Positions 33,931-44,015 of a stretch of 64,000 nt of DNA are shown here, one piece after another; position 1 is the first letter of the stretch; every line of letters starts with the position of its first letter. Both the position numbers and the translations under genes were made by a program. Where the stretch lies: positions 587,029-651,028 of the forward strand of contig SIJG01000052.1 in NCBI GenBank assembly GCA_023374025.1, read 5' to 3'. The notes under the pieces are model-generated. The model was not told the origin of the DNA. It was given only the letters and a program-made list of their open reading frames with translations, and did no database searches. Origin of the DNA: Heterodera schachtii (lineage: Eukaryota; Nematoda; Chromadorea; Rhabditida; Heteroderidae).

Positions 33931-34698
33931 CCCGAAGGACGAATTGAGCACAGAAGAACGCGTCAGTGACTTTCTCCTGGAACTTTTATCCTCTCAGCTC
34001 AGCTTCGTCTCATCAGCTCAGCCGTCCCATAAAATAATAATCAAAGAAAGGCCCGCGATTTGCTTACGAATGAAAAGTGACGACGGACGACTCCCACTGC
34101 GATTATTCCTTCCCCTCCCCCATTCAGCAATTTGCCATTCGTCTTTTGTGTGAACTTATTCCTCCGATTTGCCGGATAGTCGCGGCCCACCCCCCCCCCC
34201 CCCCCATTCCGTCACCCTTTCGTTCCGATAATCGCATCCCATCTCATCTCAGCTCATCTCATCCGTCCATCCGACTCCCCCGCACCAAAACCTCGGCACC
34301 GGTTTCATTCGTTCTCTTTTCGGCCCAAAAGGGATAAAGCCAATTTTACAGCATGAAAGAAATAACAAAATATGCATTGAAAAGTTATTCTTACTTGAAA
34401 ATTAAAAAAATTAATTAAGAAAAATCTGTCATATTTATTATTTAATCAATTCTTACAGTTATTTAAATGTAAAGTTAGTCGTGTATAATTTTCCACTTGG
34501 GTTTGAACCGAATTTAAATTGTTTTTTTAAATCCTTCTCCAAACTTCCCTCTGCGACAAAAAATATTTGTTTTATCTCATATAATTTTTAAAAAAAGTAA
34601 AACAATTTAAATGAAAAGCCGGCCACCCTCTGCTGAAGGTCGAGCGGGTGCGCCAAACAAACAAAATGCGTCGGTAAATCCCGACTATAACTACTTAA
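33931..34698. other. Interval between minisatellite and sulfatase
   Basis: The sequence includes tcatctcagctcatctcatc short repeats near 34230-34262 and a C run at 34188. No gene is recognised. Confidence 0.45.
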
Positions 34699-37600
34699 TC
34701 AGACTAATTTTTCATTTTGGCTTTTCGTTGTCATTTTCCTTGCCCATTTCTCTGATGCGTAATGCTCACATTGCGCTTTGTTTTCGCATGATTTGAGAAG
34801 TTGAAGCTGTGCGCTGAGCTGCTCAATGACTGTGAAACGATTAAAAATTAAAATTCGAAGAATAAATTTCCATTTTACCATTGTCCGTTTGCTCCGAAAT
34901 TGCATTTTCCAACTGAATTTGATTTTAATTAAAAATGAAAACGCTTTGCTTTCACTTGGTAAGGGTCTTTTTCCAAATCATAAAAAGCGATTTCCTCCGT
35001 GACAAATTCACAATACAAAAAATTATGCGAAGCATTGACCGTACGTAAACACCTGACAAATGGGGGAGGAAAGATGAGAAGCGATGTTTCGGCATACCAA
35101 AAGCTATTATTGTTGGCATTTTGACAAAAGCAAAATCTGCCAAATTCTTCTGGCCAAAAGGGCGGAGTGTGCCAATGGTCGGCCGAATGGACGAAGCAAT
35201 TCATCTGCTGGGGAAAGCGACAGGCCCCCAATTCAGAGGAAGACTTCTCCCTGACAAAAATCACTCTTTGGTCCGTTGGACGGAGGCGGGGGGGGGGGGG
35301 GGGTGACAGTTGGACAATGAGAAAAATGTAAGTGGACAATAAACAAATGGACATTTTGACAGTGGACAAATGAGCAATTGGACAATGGACATTTCGTCCC
35401 TTCGCCCCCCCCCCCCTTTTTTCCTCCGCTCCATCCCATGGCATTGACTCCGTTTGTGTCCTTTGTGTCCACTCGCGCTCTCTCTTCTGACACTTGCATT
35501 CCGAAGACTTATTGAGCAATCTGTGCCTTTTAAGTTCTCTTCTGGCCAACGTTTTCCCCCTTCTCTCTTCCCTCCCTTTGTTCCTTCGCCGCTTTTCCTC
35601 CTCGTCAAATATCCCTTGGTGCCATTGTTCACTTTCCAAGACTTCTTTCTGAATGTGCCGCCGGTTATTATTGTTTGTGCTTCTTCTCAAACTTTGTTCA
35701 TCTCCATCCAGAAATGCTCTTCTTCGTCTTCCGCTTCATTCCCTCCCTCACTTTGGTCCTTTTCTTTCTCATCTCTCGCGTCTTTCTCTCTCTTTCCTCT
35801 CTTTCTCTCCTCCTCACCTCTCTCTTCCCTTTCTTCTTCCCACTCTCTTTCTTCCTTTTTTTCCTCTTCATCCCTTGCTTCCTTCTCTCTCTTTCCTCTC
35901 TTTCTCTCCTCCTCACCCCTCTCTTCCCTTTCTTCTTCCCACTCTCTTTCTTCCTTTTTTTCCTCTTCATCCCTTGCTTCCTTCTCCCTCTTTCCTCTCT
36001 TTCTCTCCTTCTCACCTCTCTCTTCCCTTTCTTCTTCCCACTCTCTTTCTTCCCCTTTTTCCCCTTCATCCCTTGCTTCCTTCTCTCTCTTTCCTCTCTT
36101 TCTCTCCTCTTCATATTCACATAATTTGTCTTCTTCTTCTGAGAGAGGACAGCGAATAATGTGCCATTTTCCGTGTGCGTCTTTGGCACATTGCCAGCGA
36201 CTCCTTTTTCTGTCCCTTTTGCTTTTGCCACAACTCTTTCCGCTGCTTCTGCTGCTGCCCCTCTTTGACTTGTCGCACTCCCTCTGAATCAGCTTCTTTC
36301 TGCTCAACCCTTCTTTCTGTTGCTTCAGTCTCTCTCCGATTCGTTTTAACTTTGGCATTTTACTAAATGCAAATTCCAAAATTTCCAATTACCCCCCCCC
36401 CGCCCCTCCTTTTTGGTTTACCCTCTTTCAATAAGCACCGTTTCACGCCATGCCATTTTTTTTCTCGTATTTATGCCATTGATTTCATCTAATTCCAGCA
36501 TTGATCGTCCATCCAATTTGGCATTATTTAGCCCCGCAATGTCCAAAATTGTGGGAGCAATGTCAATGTTGGATACAACGGATCGAATTCTACAGAACCA
36601 AAATGTGTTACAGTAAATTTCCGCCAAATTTTACACATTTTCCCGCGTGGTATTCCTGGTCCCCGCATAAGTAAGGGCACGCGAATGTCAAATTCGTACG
36701 GCATGGATTTGCCCTTGACAAGTCCAAATTGGCCTAAATGATAGCCATGGTCGCTGGTGTACAAAATAAAAGTGTTGTGGAGTCGGTTAAGGAAGCGAAG
36801 GTGTTGGACGAGCTAAATGAAGGTCATTAGCCCTGACCTTGTAATGCCCAGCGGCACTCTGTTCACGGCATCGTCAACACTTTGCAGCGTTTGCAGCCTT
36901 CGCCGGTGCTTTTGGTCGGTGAATGCCACGTGAATCGGCTCCATTTTCCCCGTCCTTTTCAGCAGCCATTGTTTGTCCGGGTTGGGCGCGTAGTTCCACG
37001 AATCAGTCCTTTGTACTCAATTTAGCTGTGGTTTCTTTTCGTCCCTACCGATGCGTTTCCACCCCTTCGAAAAGGTCGGCAAATTGCGGTGCCGGGTCTT
37101 CGGGCCCATGGGGGGCGGGGAAACTGAGGACGACGAGGAATGGCTGCCCGTGGGGGTTCAGCAAAACAGACTGGTCGATGAATTGCAGCGAAAGGTTGGC
37201 CACTAAGTTGGTCAAGTAGTCCTAAACGTCTCTTTCATTCCGCAGAATCGCCGGACCGACATTTTCGTAACGATTTCCGTGCCATTCATTGCGTCCGTTT
37301 TTGTTAAGCGAGTAATTGTAATATCGACTGTTGCGCACCAACGCGGCCCATTTCGTCCACCCGGGAGGCACCCAACTTCCGTCGTAATTGTTCAAATACT
37401 TGCCGAAAAAGCCCGTCAAGAAGCCGGTTCTTTCCAAGTACACCGCGAAAGTGTCCTTTTCGAAGTCAGACCTTAGCATTGGACTGCTCAATTTTATTGC
37501 CAATGCCATTCTCTCCCCCCCCCCCTAATTGCCTCCATTCTTCGCCTGCACAATTTCCGTTGTTGGTCATCACTTTATGATTGTGCGCGTAGAGACCGGT

Positions 37601-37768
37601 GAGAATGGTGCTTCTGCTTGGACAACAAATTGGCGTCGACACAAAAGCGTTCCGAAACTCCGTCCCGCGTTGCTGGAGGAGGCGTAATGTCTTCGGCATA
37701 AATGCCATGGAACCCAATTCAATGTCCTGATCGTCAGTGATCAGAAGAACAATGTTGGGTCGGATCAT
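34699..37768 (-). CDS. sul-1: Extracellular heparan-sulfate 6-O-endosulfatase (SULF)
   Basis: Twelve exons join in phase: 37533-37768, 37261-37471, 37049-37221, 36858-37008, 36637-36812, 36422-36589, 35693-36362, 35473-35648, 35098-35250, 34956-35052, 34879-34912 and 34699-34829 (791 residues). The sulfatase domain shows [33 protein letters not shown] with the formylglycine cysteine, [13 protein letters not shown], and [21 protein letters not shown] basic hydrophilic domain follows (exon 7), then the SULF C-terminus ([31 protein letters not shown]). SULFs remove 6-O-sulfates from heparan sulfate outside the cell and so tune growth-factor signalling. Exon 7 contains a tandem 33-residue Glu/Arg/Lys repeat. 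Intron 1 has a GC donor. The start ATG (37768) gives no signal peptide; a signal-like sequence MSLALVNLFLLTSLFQ lies 60-110 bases upstream in another frame without a visible acceptor. Confidence 0.9.
35770..36115 (-). repeat. Coding minisatellite (99-base unit) in sulfatase exon 7
   Basis: About 3.5 copies of a 99-base unit encode 33 residues each, of the form [20 protein letters not shown] followed by [13 protein letters not shown]. The copies are nearly identical and keep the frame. Confidence 0.9.
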
Positions 37769-38247
37769 TTGTATAAAAACATAATGCAATTATGATAATT
37801 AAAAACATTAAAATTTATGTCAAAAGAAACAAACCCATTTTGGAAAAGAGAAGTGAGAAGGAATAAATTAACCAAGGCGAGGGACATTAGCGGACAGATT
37901 GGAAAAGCAAAACGAAAGAGTGGGCAAAGGGCGGAGAAGCCGAGGAAAAGCATTGACCCAATCGATGGATAAATGGCAAAAAAAGGGAAAAGGAACTGCA
38001 GACGAGGAGAGGAGGCCAATTGGAAATCCCGAGACTCAATCAGCGGAGGACAATCCCTTCTCCGCCGTCAGTGCCCTCTCCCCATTTGCCATTGCCTCCC
38101 CTCCCCCCATTAGTCACTCCCTTTTCCCTCCCTTTGTCCCTTTGCCATTGAGCTTTCACCATTTTAATAGCTAAAAATTTTCTTTGTTCCGTATGTACAA
38201 CATAGAGAATAGAAATCAACTTTTATCATCGGCATGGCATTCGCTGC

Positions 38248-40065
38248 TTATTCGTCGCTTCTCCTCCCATTGGCTCTTCCGTTTTCGGCATTTCTCCCCA
38301 ACTCCGTCCTCTCTCTGTCCGACCCGTACCGCAACGGCGCGTCCTTTGGTCCGTCCGATTGGTCAGAACCGTTCTCATCGAAGTTGAAGTCGCCCGCTCG
38401 TTTTAACTTTTCCCAATCTTCACTTTTAAATTCCTTCTCGAGCTCTTCCAGCGACTTTCCGCGTGTTTCGGGTAGCCAAAAAATGGAGAAAAGTAAAGCA
38501 AAAACGTTGAAAGCGGAAAAAGCGAAGAAAGTGGCGGAAACGCCGACGGACTCAGCCAAAATGGGGAACAGAATGCCAATGAAGGACATCATCAGCCAAA
38601 GGACGAATGTAGTCAGACTGATGCCGATGCCGCGGATGCGCAAGGGGAAAATTTCGGCCAAAATTAGCCAAGTAACCGGCGAAATAGAGCCCTAAGGACG
38701 GAAATGCAATTTTAAAAGGGTCGGGGGGAGGGAAAGACCTGTTGAAAGGCAAGAAATACGACACACAAAGTCAGAATCACGGTGCCCTTGAGAAAGCCTT
38801 CGTGCATGAAAAGGTTGCAAAATGCGATGATCAGATGGACAATGACTGTGCCGAACTGAGCCCACATTAGCATAGGCCGTCGGCAACTGCGACTGAGCAG
38901 CCAAATGCCAACGAAAGTCGCCAGCAGAGAGACCACTCCGTTGCTGATGTTGGCGATCAGCGCAGCTTTGTTGGACATGCCACTCTTCTGCAGAATTTCC
39001 GTCCCGTAGAACATAATTGCATTGACCCCAGTGACTTGTTGGCACAGTGCGGTGCCAAGGCCAATAAAAAGGCATTGGCGGGCCCATCTTCGAGGGTTAA
39101 AAGGAATCTCAGATGGCAATTAGAGGAGGCACCTCTCTGAAATTATTTGACTAATGGTCTCGTTTTGGTGCAGTTTGCGGTCCTCGTCTATAAGTTGCTG
39201 CACCTCTTCAAGCTCTGCTTTCGCCTGTTCTTCGTTGGTTCTGATGCTTTTCAGCACTTCAAATGCTTCATTATGTCGATTCGAAGCCATAAGCCATCGT
39301 GGGCTTTCCGGAACAAAGGCCCAAGTGCCGAAAAGAAGCACAAATGCTGGAACAATTGCCAAAACGAGCATCCAGCGCCAAATGTGCAAATTGTCAGCCC
39401 AAACATTGCCAAGAATTGCGTTGCTGAGAAAGGCGATAAGCTGTCCCGTCACACACATCAGCTCATTCCGAGTTACCATCTGGCCACGCTTCTCAGATGG
39501 CGCCAGCTCGGCTAGGAACACAGGCACTGTGGCAGAAGCACAGCCAACAGCGAGGCCGAGCAGTACCCGGGAGAAGAGCATCACCTGACGAAGGGGGTGA
39601 AGCCCAAAACAGCAGAGGGAACGCCAACCTCAAAACTCGGAGCCAAAGCGGACAAAAGGGTGCCGAAAATGAACATAAATGCGTTGACAAAGGTCACTTT
39701 ATACCGCCCAAATTTGTCCGAAAAGTGTCCACCGAAAAAAGCACCAAAAGCGGCGCCGACGAGCAAAGAGCCGGTGACTAAGCCAACCATGGAAGGCCTA
39801 AGCTGGAGATCAGCTTCGATAAATGAAACGGCACCATTGATCACGCCCGTGTTATAACTAGAGAAGAAAAAATGAGCAGAAAAGTGAGTGATCGATAAAC
39901 AAAACACCACCCGAAGAGAAGCCCCCCGAGAGAGCAGGTGAAGCTGATCACAAAAAGAAAGTGCCGTTCGGCATTCCGTCGGCGCGGCACTCTCATAAAA
40001 CGGGCGGCCCAATTGCGATCGACGGTGAAAACGGAGGACGAAGAGACGGAATGTTTGGCGGACAT
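38248..40065 (-). CDS. Major-facilitator sugar transporter (SLC2/GLUT family)
   Basis: Exons are 39911-40065, 39629-39857, 38739-39584 and 38248-38691. GLUT/XylE motifs are in order: CSLGGLLFGYNTGVINGAV, HFSDKFGRYK, VPVFLAELAPSEKRGQMV, FVPESPRWLM, CQQVTGVNAIMFYGTEIL, and LPETRGKSLEELEKEF. Twelve hydrophobic segments are expected and most can be located. The family carries hexoses or polyols across the plasma membrane; the substrate is not predictable. The N-terminal and C-terminal tails are hydrophilic. One in-frame TAA at 39120-39122 breaks exon 3 between residues QIISE and IPFNPRRW; a 25-base GT-AG segment surrounds it but removing that would change the frame, so it may be a mutation, a sequencing error or an unusual micro-intron. 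Confidence 0.84.
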
Positions 40066-40287
40066 GGACAAAGAAAAGCGAAGCCAATTTAGGGGTAAAA
40101 GCAAAAAAAAAGCGAAAAGTGCGAATTTTGAAGGAAATGAAAGAAATGAGTGCTCATTTTGTTCACATTCCAATGTTCAGCTGTTTCTCCCACTTTTCCC
40201 ATCAATGAAAACGGATGTCATTTGACCAATCATTTTAAATTGATAAGAGAAAGGAAAAAGAAAAGGGACTGAAAATTGGAGGAAAAG

Positions 40288-40302
40288 CAGCAGAAAAAGA
40301 GA

Positions 40303-40358
<56 letters not shown>

Positions 40359-40400
40359 GAGCGCAGAGAAAAGAGAGAGAGAGAAAGAGAGAAGGGAAGG
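40288..40400. repeat. (GA)n microsatellite
   Basis: An uninterrupted to slightly interrupted (GA)n run upstream of the transporter start. Confidence 0.9.
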
Positions 40401-40844
40401 GGCAGAAAGACAACGACCAAACATTGTTATGTATTTACATTCCAAAAATGGCCCTTTTTTATCTTCTACAGAGAATCATTCCGTAAAGGACAGAAAACCG
40501 AGTGGTGGGAAATTCTCAAGAGAAATTGGTTGAATTTGAAAAAATATTAATGCAATAAACTGATTAAAAGGCAATCTGCCGGTAATTCGTCACATTTCCC
40601 TTCCTTTTTTAGTCCAAATGATTTTTTTTTTTTTTTTTACAAAAATAGCGATTTTATGCAATAAACAAAAAAATTTGCGGACCGAAGTTTACGGGCCTCT
40701 ATATTATTGACTGTTGAAAAAAAAATTTTTTTTCAAAAATTAGGGGTCCAAATTTTTTTTTATAATGTTATTTTTCCGGACACCGCAACCAATTTGTGAG
40801 GGTAATGAATCCGCCTGCTGGACCCAAGTACATATTATTCATCA

Positions 40845-41354
40845 CTAGGGAAGCGATTTTTAGGCAAATGCCTAAAATTTCTGCGCATTTAATACGCACA
40901 GATAAGCACGAAAAACGCATTTTCCGCTTGGTTTGGGGTGTCTACGATGACTTTTATAATGCCTAACTTTGCCTATTTCGGTGTTTTTGTGCCTAATGTG
41001 CCTATTTCAGGAATTTCGAAAAAATCCTCAATAAAAATGAAAATTACACCCCTAAGAATTGACCCGAAAAAACTTCAGAAAATATTGAATAAAGTTCTCC
41101 AAAAATTGACCACCAAAATTTAATATTTTTTCATGATTAAATATTTTTGATTAAAAATTTGTCCTTATTCTAAAAAACTTTAAAAGAATTGGAATATAAG
41201 CAAATTTAAGTTTTTTGATTAAGTTTTACGTGACTTGCTACCTAAAAACGTTAATAAAAAATTTTTATTTGCCTATTTTAGTGCCTATTCAAGGATTTTA
41301 GTGCCTATTTAATGCCTATTTCGCGATTTTTTGTGCCTAAAAATCGCATCCCTA
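40845..41354. repeat. Element with gtgcctattt iterated ends
   Basis: Left end tagggaagcgatttttaggc and right end gcctaaaaatcgcatcccta are inverted copies. The arms consist of repeated gcctattt words. There is no coding potential. It lies between the transporter and amidating lyase genes. Confidence 0.8.
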
Positions 41355-41866
41355 TTAATCACCATAAAAAATGATCTGATCAAATTGTATAAATTCACTT
41401 TTATTTTTGTCTGTTCTTTATATTAATTGTGAGGTTTGCCAGATAAAAATTAAGCTCGGTTAGCCTAAGAGTAGTAAAGTAATTGAAAAAGTTTCTTCCC
41501 ATCAAGAAAAGTGTTAAAGAAGTATGCTAAAGTAAACTTTTCTCCAAGTTGAGAATAGTAAGCACTTCAGCTAAGCGTCATTAATTTCAATTTATTGACA
41601 ACTTTTTTTGAAATTTCAGCCGCTTGTCGTTCCGCAAATATCGCCTAACCAAAAAAGCTTAAACAATTAAAGAATTCCTTGGACTTCTCTCATTCCCTTT
41701 TTCTGTCCTCATTTTCCACTGTCATTATTCACTAATCACTCATTTAATTGCATTTATTTCTCCATTTTCCTCTCAAATGTTTGGCTTCGTTTTCCATTAG
41801 CCTTTTTCACTGATTTTGTTTCTCTTCCGCCCCTTTCTTCGTTTTGCTTCTCTCTGTTTCCAATTT

Positions 41867-43675
41867 TCATTGCGCATCACCGGCGGAAGGGATACTGAAT
41901 TTGACGATTTGTTGCGGCTCCAATTGCGACACGAAAATGTCGCCGCCGTCGCTGAGAGCGACCGCATGGGCATTGGCCAACCCCTAAAGGAAAAGCAAAT
42001 GCACGGCCAATGCGCCCGCACTCGGCACCTTCGCGAAACTGTTCGCCTTCCCCGTGTTCATGTCCATCACGAACACTTGCGGTTCCAATTGGCCATTTCG
42101 GTCCCAACTGGTCACTCCAACCAGAAAGTGTTCTGAATGTTCTTTGTCATTGCTATAGGTTTGCTTGTTCCTTCTTCCTCATCGGCTTTTGGCAAATGCC
42201 ATTCTCTTCTTCTGCTCTTCTGCTGATGCCATTGTTTTCATTCGTCTTTCCCCCCCCCCCCCCCAATTCGTCTGTCCACTCCCTTTCCGGTCGGTCACCT
42301 TTCTCTCTTATGGCATAAATTCGGCCAATGTTTTCCGCTTTGGTCACAAATGTGCCCGTTGGCACATACGCCCTTCGATTGTGAGTTGTGCCTTCCAAGC
42401 CAGCTGAGAAGCATTGGATGCGTTCATTCTCACGATCCGCAACACAGACAAGGTTTAGGTCTTCGATTAGTGCGATGGAATGCGGCACGAAGAATTCGCC
42501 CGATTTAGGAGGATTTCCCGCTAAATATGTGATTATTCATAGTCCGACCAACAAACTCACAGTTTTGGTGGCCAAATTGGCTTATCAATTTGCCATTGCG
42601 GTCGAATTTCATTATCCTACTGTTACAGTATCCATCAGCAACGAAAAAGTCGCCATTGGTCGAAACAGCAATGTCAGTCGGTTTGCAGAAGTGTTCAGCA
42701 TCCGAACTGAACAAAAGGCGACGATTGCGAATTCTCAGCTGAATGAGCCCACCCGGGCGTAAGTTTCTCCCCGAGACTCATCGTCGGTCGGAAGAACTTG
42801 TCCAACTTGTGCACCTGGTGACTGCCCACATCAGTAAGCCACAAATTGCCCTCCGAGTCAATGGTCAGTCCGTGCGGCATGTAAAAGATATTCTGCCCAT
42901 GGGACTCCAACAGAAGCCCACTTTTGCTGTCCACGACAGCAATGGTCGCGTTGGGAATTGCTCCGAGTGAACTGATGAGGAAAAGTCAGTCCAATTAGCC
43001 TACCAATTAACGGTGGCACTGATAAGTCACTGACCGGTTAAACCGATTATTCTCGTCGAAGGAACTAAAAGGGAATGACCATCGGCACTCACTCATTATT
43101 ATTTGTGGTTTTGCCCACTCACTGCTCATCCCAAATGCGACCCGAACGATGGAATAAAACAAGCCGATTCTGTGGATCCAAAGCCATGCCGACAACATGT
43201 CCAATTGGGGGAGGGAGCTGAAGCAGCCGGGCGAGTTGCTTCTGAACCGAGTCCCTTAACTAAAGTAGGTCGGGAACGGGAAAGTAGTCGCGGAATCAAA
43301 TTGCCGAGGTTGCGAATCGCGGTCGCGTCCCCCCCTGCTCCCTCCCCCCCCCCCCTCCTTTCCCTTTCCCTACCCCCTCCTCGGCCCCAACCAATTGTTG
43401 TGGATCATCTCTCGGCCCAATTGCATTTGCTTCTTGCTGAGCTTGGAGTTGTGCCAACGCACTTTGCAAATTGGGAAATGCCTCGCCTAATTGAACGAAC
43501 GCACAAATTAATAGCTAATGACTGATGAGAATCAACTACTTTCATCACTTTCGTAATCCGTTATCAATGAAGGGTCATCGAAATACGAAGGTGCCGAAAA
43601 CACACCGATGGACAGACAAAACAGTGAAAAAGAAGCGATTTGAAAGGCGCACAGAGAGTCGCCATTAAATAACAT
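41867..43675 (-). CDS. pgal-1: Peptidyl-amidoglycolate lyase (PAL), NHL-repeat
   Basis: Nine exons join in phase: 43540-43675, 43374-43486, 43123-43259, 43035-43064, 42753-42971, 42561-42706, 42299-42520, 42029-42132 and 41867-41983 (407 residues). A signal peptide (SFSLFCLSIGVFSAPS) precedes a Gln-rich spacer. The six-bladed NHL propeller shows VVGMALDPQNRLVLFHRSG, MPHGLTIDSEGNLWLTDV, HFCKPTDIAVSTNGDFFVAD, GYCNSRIMKF, VPHSIALIEDLNLVCVADRE, and NAHAVALSDGGDIFV. The three catalytic-site histidines, each in a propeller blade, and the YCNSRI tyrosine are kept. The lyase cleaves peptidyl-hydroxyglycine to amidated peptide and glyoxylate in the secretory pathway, the last step of neuropeptide amidation. 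No monooxygenase domain is present, as in the nematode single-function genes. Confidence 0.93.
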
Positions 43676-44015
43676 TCCAGAGAATTCAATAATTTGTAAG
43701 TTAAAAAAGGAGGACGAAGCAGCAAAGAGAATGGCCAAGCAGACAGCCGAATGAATGCCCGAGGCGCTGTGCCAACGCACACTTTCACCCGCGTCGAAAA
43801 AGCTCACGTGCCGAATATTGATTCCCCTCCACCCTAAGGAAGAGAAAACGGAGAGAAATGTCAAAGCGAAGTCAAAGAACGAACGGTTGCCGTGGTGTCG
43901 TTAATGAATTTGAACATTTGTCAAAAAAATGTAATTAAGCAGGTATTTCTTTTTTTAAATAAAAACCAAAATAAATTACTATAGTTGAGAGCCTAACAAA
44001 ACGATTAATTTCTAT

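Noticed and set aside
31895..33951. Long Pro/Phe/Ser- or Gly/Arg/Glu-rich open frames
   Set aside because: They are translations of the aattcgaacgga G-run array in multiple frames with no conserved domain.
34490..34530. tRNA T-arm-like sequence (gggtttgaacc)
   Set aside because: No D arm or anticodon arm can be placed at the right distance.
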